A stretch of 51,092 bases of DNA from NCBI GenBank assembly GCA_025965895.1, contig JAOPWC010000050.1:1-51092 (forward strand), read 5' to 3'. The translations under genes were made by a program, and so were the position numbers. A model generated the notes under the pieces. The model was not told where the DNA came from. It did no database searches and worked only from the letters and a program-made list of their open reading frames with translations. The DNA comes from Mycobacterium sp. (GTDB taxonomy: Bacteria > Actinomycetota > Actinomycetes > Mycobacteriales > Mycobacteriaceae). Of this stretch, positions 48,559 to 51,092 are shown in pieces (position 1 is the stretch's first letter; every line of letters begins with the position of its first letter).

Positions 48559-48677
48559 CTTTCACCCGATCTGCATCAAGGCGACAGGACCGGGTGGCGA
48601 GGGTCGCCGAGTTGGATGCCGAGCAGCGACTGACTGTGAGCGAAAGTCACGAATAACTGGTCGCCACGCGGCGGAAC

Positions 48678-48950
48678 ATGATCCGTGCGGTCGGCGAGCG
48701 CCGGCTGCTCAACCTTCGCGACGTCCTGTTCGGCCGTGCCGGCGAGGCGGTGCCGACGCGAGTCATCGGACTCTTCGACGACATCGCGGCCGCGCTCGTC
48801 GCCTCGGGTGAGACTTACCGGGAAATGATCGGGCTTGCTGACATCGTCCTGGGCGCCCTGGTCAGCGGTATCTTGACCTGGACCACCCATAACGCCTATG
48901 CCTGGAAACCGGACTGCACGCCACGGCGGTTGCCCTGGCTGATCTTCTGA
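48678..48950 (+). CDS. Hypothetical fragment, possibly the C-terminal part of a TetR regulator
   Basis: The 90-residue frame (TRVIGLFDDIAAALVASGET, YREMIGLADIVLGALVSGIL) is helical and looks like a ligand-domain end of a TetR protein. The coding look begins before ATG 48678, in broken frames with a stop (QRLTVSESHE then stop). I suspect a truncated gene. The rest of 48559-49049 shows nothing else. Confidence 0.4.
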   Translation: MIRAVGERRLLNLRDVLFGRAGEAVPTRVIGLFDDIAAALVASGETYREMIGLADIVLGALVSGILTWTTHNAYAWKPDCTPRRLPWLIF

Positions 48951-49049
48951 CGACGGAGTGACCGCCCCGAGCATTGGTTAGCCAGTATAATGAATTGACC
49001 ATAGCTGCCGACGGCATGTTGGCGGTCGACACCGGGAGAGGGACTGCGA

Positions 49050-49988
49050 ATGGCGAGAACCGACAACGACTCCTGGGATATCACCGAGAGTGTCGGTGCG
49101 ACGGCGCTGGGGGTCGCCGCGGGCCGGGCCGCGGAGACCAACAGTGAGCATCCGTTGATCACCGACCCTTTCGCGCAGATGTTTCTCGACGCCGCGGGCG
49201 ACGGCCTATGGACCGTGTATCTCCGCGAGGATCTGCCAGCGGAGCTGGCAGAGGTGGATCCCCGGTTAAAAGACCGGATGCAGGCGATGATGGGCTACAC
49301 CGCATCGCGCACCCTGTTTTTCGACGAGTTCTTTATGGCTGCCGCTGCCGACGGAATACAGCAGGCCGTGATTTTGGCAGCCGGCCTGGACGCTCGCGCC
49401 TGGCGGCTGGACTGGCCGGCAGGGTGCGTGGTGTATGAGATCGACCAGCCGAAGGTGTTGGCGTTCAAGACCTCGACCCTGGAATCGCGCGGCGTCGCAG
49501 CGGTCGCGGCCCATGTCGGTGTCCCGATCGATTTGCGTCATGATTGGCCGGCGGCGTTGCGGGAGGCGGGATTTGATGCAGGCGCTCCGACCGCGTGGTC
49601 AGCCGAAGGACTGTTGCCCTATCTGACCGCAGACGCTCAAGACCTACTGTTCGACCGCATCCAGGCACTCAGCGCTCCAGGCAGTCGAGTCGCGGTGGAA
49701 GCGTTCACGAGCGACTTCTTCAGCGCCGAGAGCTTCGCGCGCCGCGAGGAGCAGATGGAACGGTATCGCTCCGTCGCGGTCAAGCTCGGACGCACCGACT
49801 CAACCGAGGCGGGCAATCTGCTGTACCAGGAGCAGCGCACGGAGGTCGTCGACTGGCTGACGGCACACGGCTGGGATGTCACCGCAGTTACCGCGCAGGA
49901 TCTGATGGCGCGCAACGGTCGCTCCGTTCCGCTCGACATCGACGACACCACCCCGGAGAGCATCTTCGTGGAAGGCCGACTGCGTTAG
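49050..49988 (+). CDS. S-adenosylmethionine-dependent methyltransferase (PF04072 type)
   Basis: This 312-residue protein belongs to the large mycobacterial family of putative SAM methyltransferases (TIGR00027). Typical parts are [31 protein letters not shown], the SAM loop [26 protein letters not shown] and [10 protein letters not shown]. It starts at ATG 49050 after GGGAGAGGGAC. Family members are numerous in mycobacteria; substrates are mostly unknown. Confidence 0.93.
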   Translation: MARTDNDSWDITESVGATALGVAAGRAAETNSEHPLITDPFAQMFLDAAGDGLWTVYLREDLPAELAEVDPRLKDRMQAMMGYTASRTLFFDEFFMAAAADGIQQAVILAAGLDARAWRLDWPAGCVVYEIDQPKVLAFKTSTLESRGVAAVAAHVGVPIDLRHDWPAALREAGFDAGAPTAWSAEGLLPYLTADAQDLLFDRIQALSAPGSRVAVEAFTSDFFSAESFARREEQMERYRSVAVKLGRTDSTEAGNLLYQEQRTEVVDWLTAHGWDVTAVTAQDLMARNGRSVPLDIDDTTPESIFVEGRLR

Positions 49989-50137
49989 GAGCTCTGCGCG
50001 ACCGATTGATCGAGCGGCTCCGCAATATCTGTTGCCGTCGACCGGCCACGAAGCACGGTCGAACGTGGGCTCGGCCGACCCGGCCGCCGGGATGGCATTC
50101 GCGCTTGTTCCCAACCGGCTGCGGAGCTGGTCACCTT

Positions 50138-51092
50138 TCAGGTGCGGGCAGGTGGATCAGGCTTGGCTGCTATGTCGCCGGGGCCCCCCGATGGTGAGGT
50201 GTCCGGCTCCGGTTCCCCCCATTTCGATCGGATCGCGCCCCACGGATCGGCGTAAGTGCCCGGGCGGCAATAGTAAGGCGATCGGCGCCGCAGGAACTCG
50301 TGCGCCAGCGGCGCGATAAGCCTTGCGGGGCAGCGCATCCATCCCGCCCGTTTGGCCGTCTCGGCAAGCACGTCGGGCCAGGAGTGGTGCTGGAATCCCA
50401 ACACCTCCTCGGCATGGGCAGTGTCCATCCAGTCCGTCGCGAACCAGGCCTCGTCGTTGTCGGGGTCGCCGAGCCGACCGCTCGGCAGGCCGCCGACCAG
50501 GCCGAACGCTTCCGCGATGGCCGGCCCGATGTCGCCCTGCACCAGCCGGTGCGAGTCGTCGCCGCCGATGAGATACACCTCCCGTACCGCATCTGTCGTG
50601 GTAGCGGCCGCGAAGGCGCGCGCGACATCGCGCGCGTCGACCGTCTGAAGCCGGCCGTCCACGGGCAGCAGCGCTTCGAAATAGATGACGTCGAAGTCCA
50701 GGGATCGGGGCTCGACGGTCAGCACGCCGCCGAGGCGCAGCACCACCCACTCCAGGTCCGAGGACCGCACCAGGCCCTCGGCCTCGGCCTTGTGACCGCC
50801 GTACAGGTCGGACGGCGACACTCGGGTGTCCGCGGCCAGCACATCGTTGATCCGGTGGGGGTTTCGCGCGCCGTAAACCGCGATACTGGAGGCTTGGACG
50901 AACCGCGGCGGCGACGGCTGCGCTGCGGCCGCGCGCACCAGCGACGCCGTGGCGTCGACGTTGACCGCGCGGGCCAGTTCCCGTCGGGCGTAGCACTGCG
51001 GTGGAATCACGGCCGCCAAGTGCACGATCGCGGCAGGGTTCACCGTCGCAACGAGTGCGTCGACCTCGGCCGGCTTCGTCAGGTCGGCCCAG
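50138..51092 (-). CDS. NAD-dependent epimerase/dehydratase (5' end outside window)
   Basis: This extended SDR runs off the right edge; the visible part is 318 codons. The Rossmann start is outside the window. Visible parts are IVHLAAVIPP, QASSIAVYGARNPH, the catalytic YxxxK in SDLYGGHKAEAE, and VVLRLGGVLTVEP. The C-terminal half (WFATDWMDTAHAEEVLGFQHH) suits the NAD-sugar or steroid dehydrogenase-like group. The substrate cannot be told. The frame is open to base 51092. Confidence 0.88.
   Translation of the reverse strand, partial: WADLTKPAEVDALVATVNPAAIVHLAAVIPPQCYARRELARAVNVDATASLVRAAAAQPSPPRFVQASSIAVYGARNPHRINDVLAADTRVSPSDLYGGHKAEAEGLVRSSDLEWVVLRLGGVLTVEPRSLDFDVIYFEALLPVDGRLQTVDARDVARAFAAATTTDAVREVYLIGGDDSHRLVQGDIGPAIAEAFGLVGGLPSGRLGDPDNDEAWFATDWMDTAHAEEVLGFQHHSWPDVLAETAKRAGWMRCPARLIAPLAHEFLRRRSPYYCRPGTYADPWGAIRSKWGEPEPDTSPSGGPGDIAAKPDPPART

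Overview
The window is high-GC actinobacterial DNA, clearly from a Mycobacterium (sensu lato). It opens with a 5S rRNA gene. It then follows, gene for gene, the M. tuberculosis order from rrf/ogt to lprD: ogt, alkA, adenylate cyclase, nucS, mce, fadA4, glgB-glgE-glgP, dinG, pncB, clpS, mec-cysO-cysM, rhomboid, murI, cAMP phosphodiesterase, rphA, rdgB, DUF3817, lprD. The PE_PGRS gene that lies in this interval in M. tuberculosis is absent. Gene identities come from recognising protein sequence and local order; no database search was run.

Region 1 (1-30.9 kb) is a conserved core. It holds the end of an rRNA operon with a strong terminator, an alkylation-repair pair (alkA-ogt), a membrane adenylate cyclase, the mismatch endonuclease NucS, and methylmalonyl-CoA epimerase beside a thiolase. 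Next comes the maltose-1-phosphate alpha-glucan pathway (glgE-glgB opposite glgP). The block from clpS to rdgB is a tightly packed run in which many genes overlap by 4 bases. Inside it, mec-cysO-cysM forms the CysO-dependent cysteine pathway, and the later genes cover murein precursor (murI), cAMP turnover, RNA processing (rphA) and nucleotide sanitation (rdgB). Two things depart from the usual order: a frameshifted DUF3817 relic followed by a tandem operator-like repeat at 7.2-7.55 kb, and a large MFS transporter fused to a MarR-type DNA-binding domain at 28.1-30.1 kb.

Region 2 (30.9-46 kb) begins at a tRNA-Leu and is an accessory zone dense in gene remains. A tRNA 3'-half-like sequence lies about 490 bp downstream of the tRNA. 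Intact genes include a cutinase, a Tat-exported peptidoglycan amidase with LGFP repeats, a methyltransferase divergent from a DUF305 lipoprotein across a CsoR-type operator, an HxlR regulator next to an NmrA-type dehydrogenase, a PIG-L deacetylase and an SDR. Between them lie relics of chrB, a permease fused by deletion to a multicopper oxidase, mqo, an IS481-type transposase, an SDR, an AraC regulator and an aldo/keto reductase. The picture is an insertion hotspot whose cargo, partly for metal or oxidative stress, is decaying.

Region 3 (46-51.1 kb) returns to mostly intact metabolic genes: an LLM-class oxidoreductase, a second HhH DNA glycosylase, a crotonase, a PF04072-type methyltransferase, and an NAD-dependent epimerase that runs off the window end.
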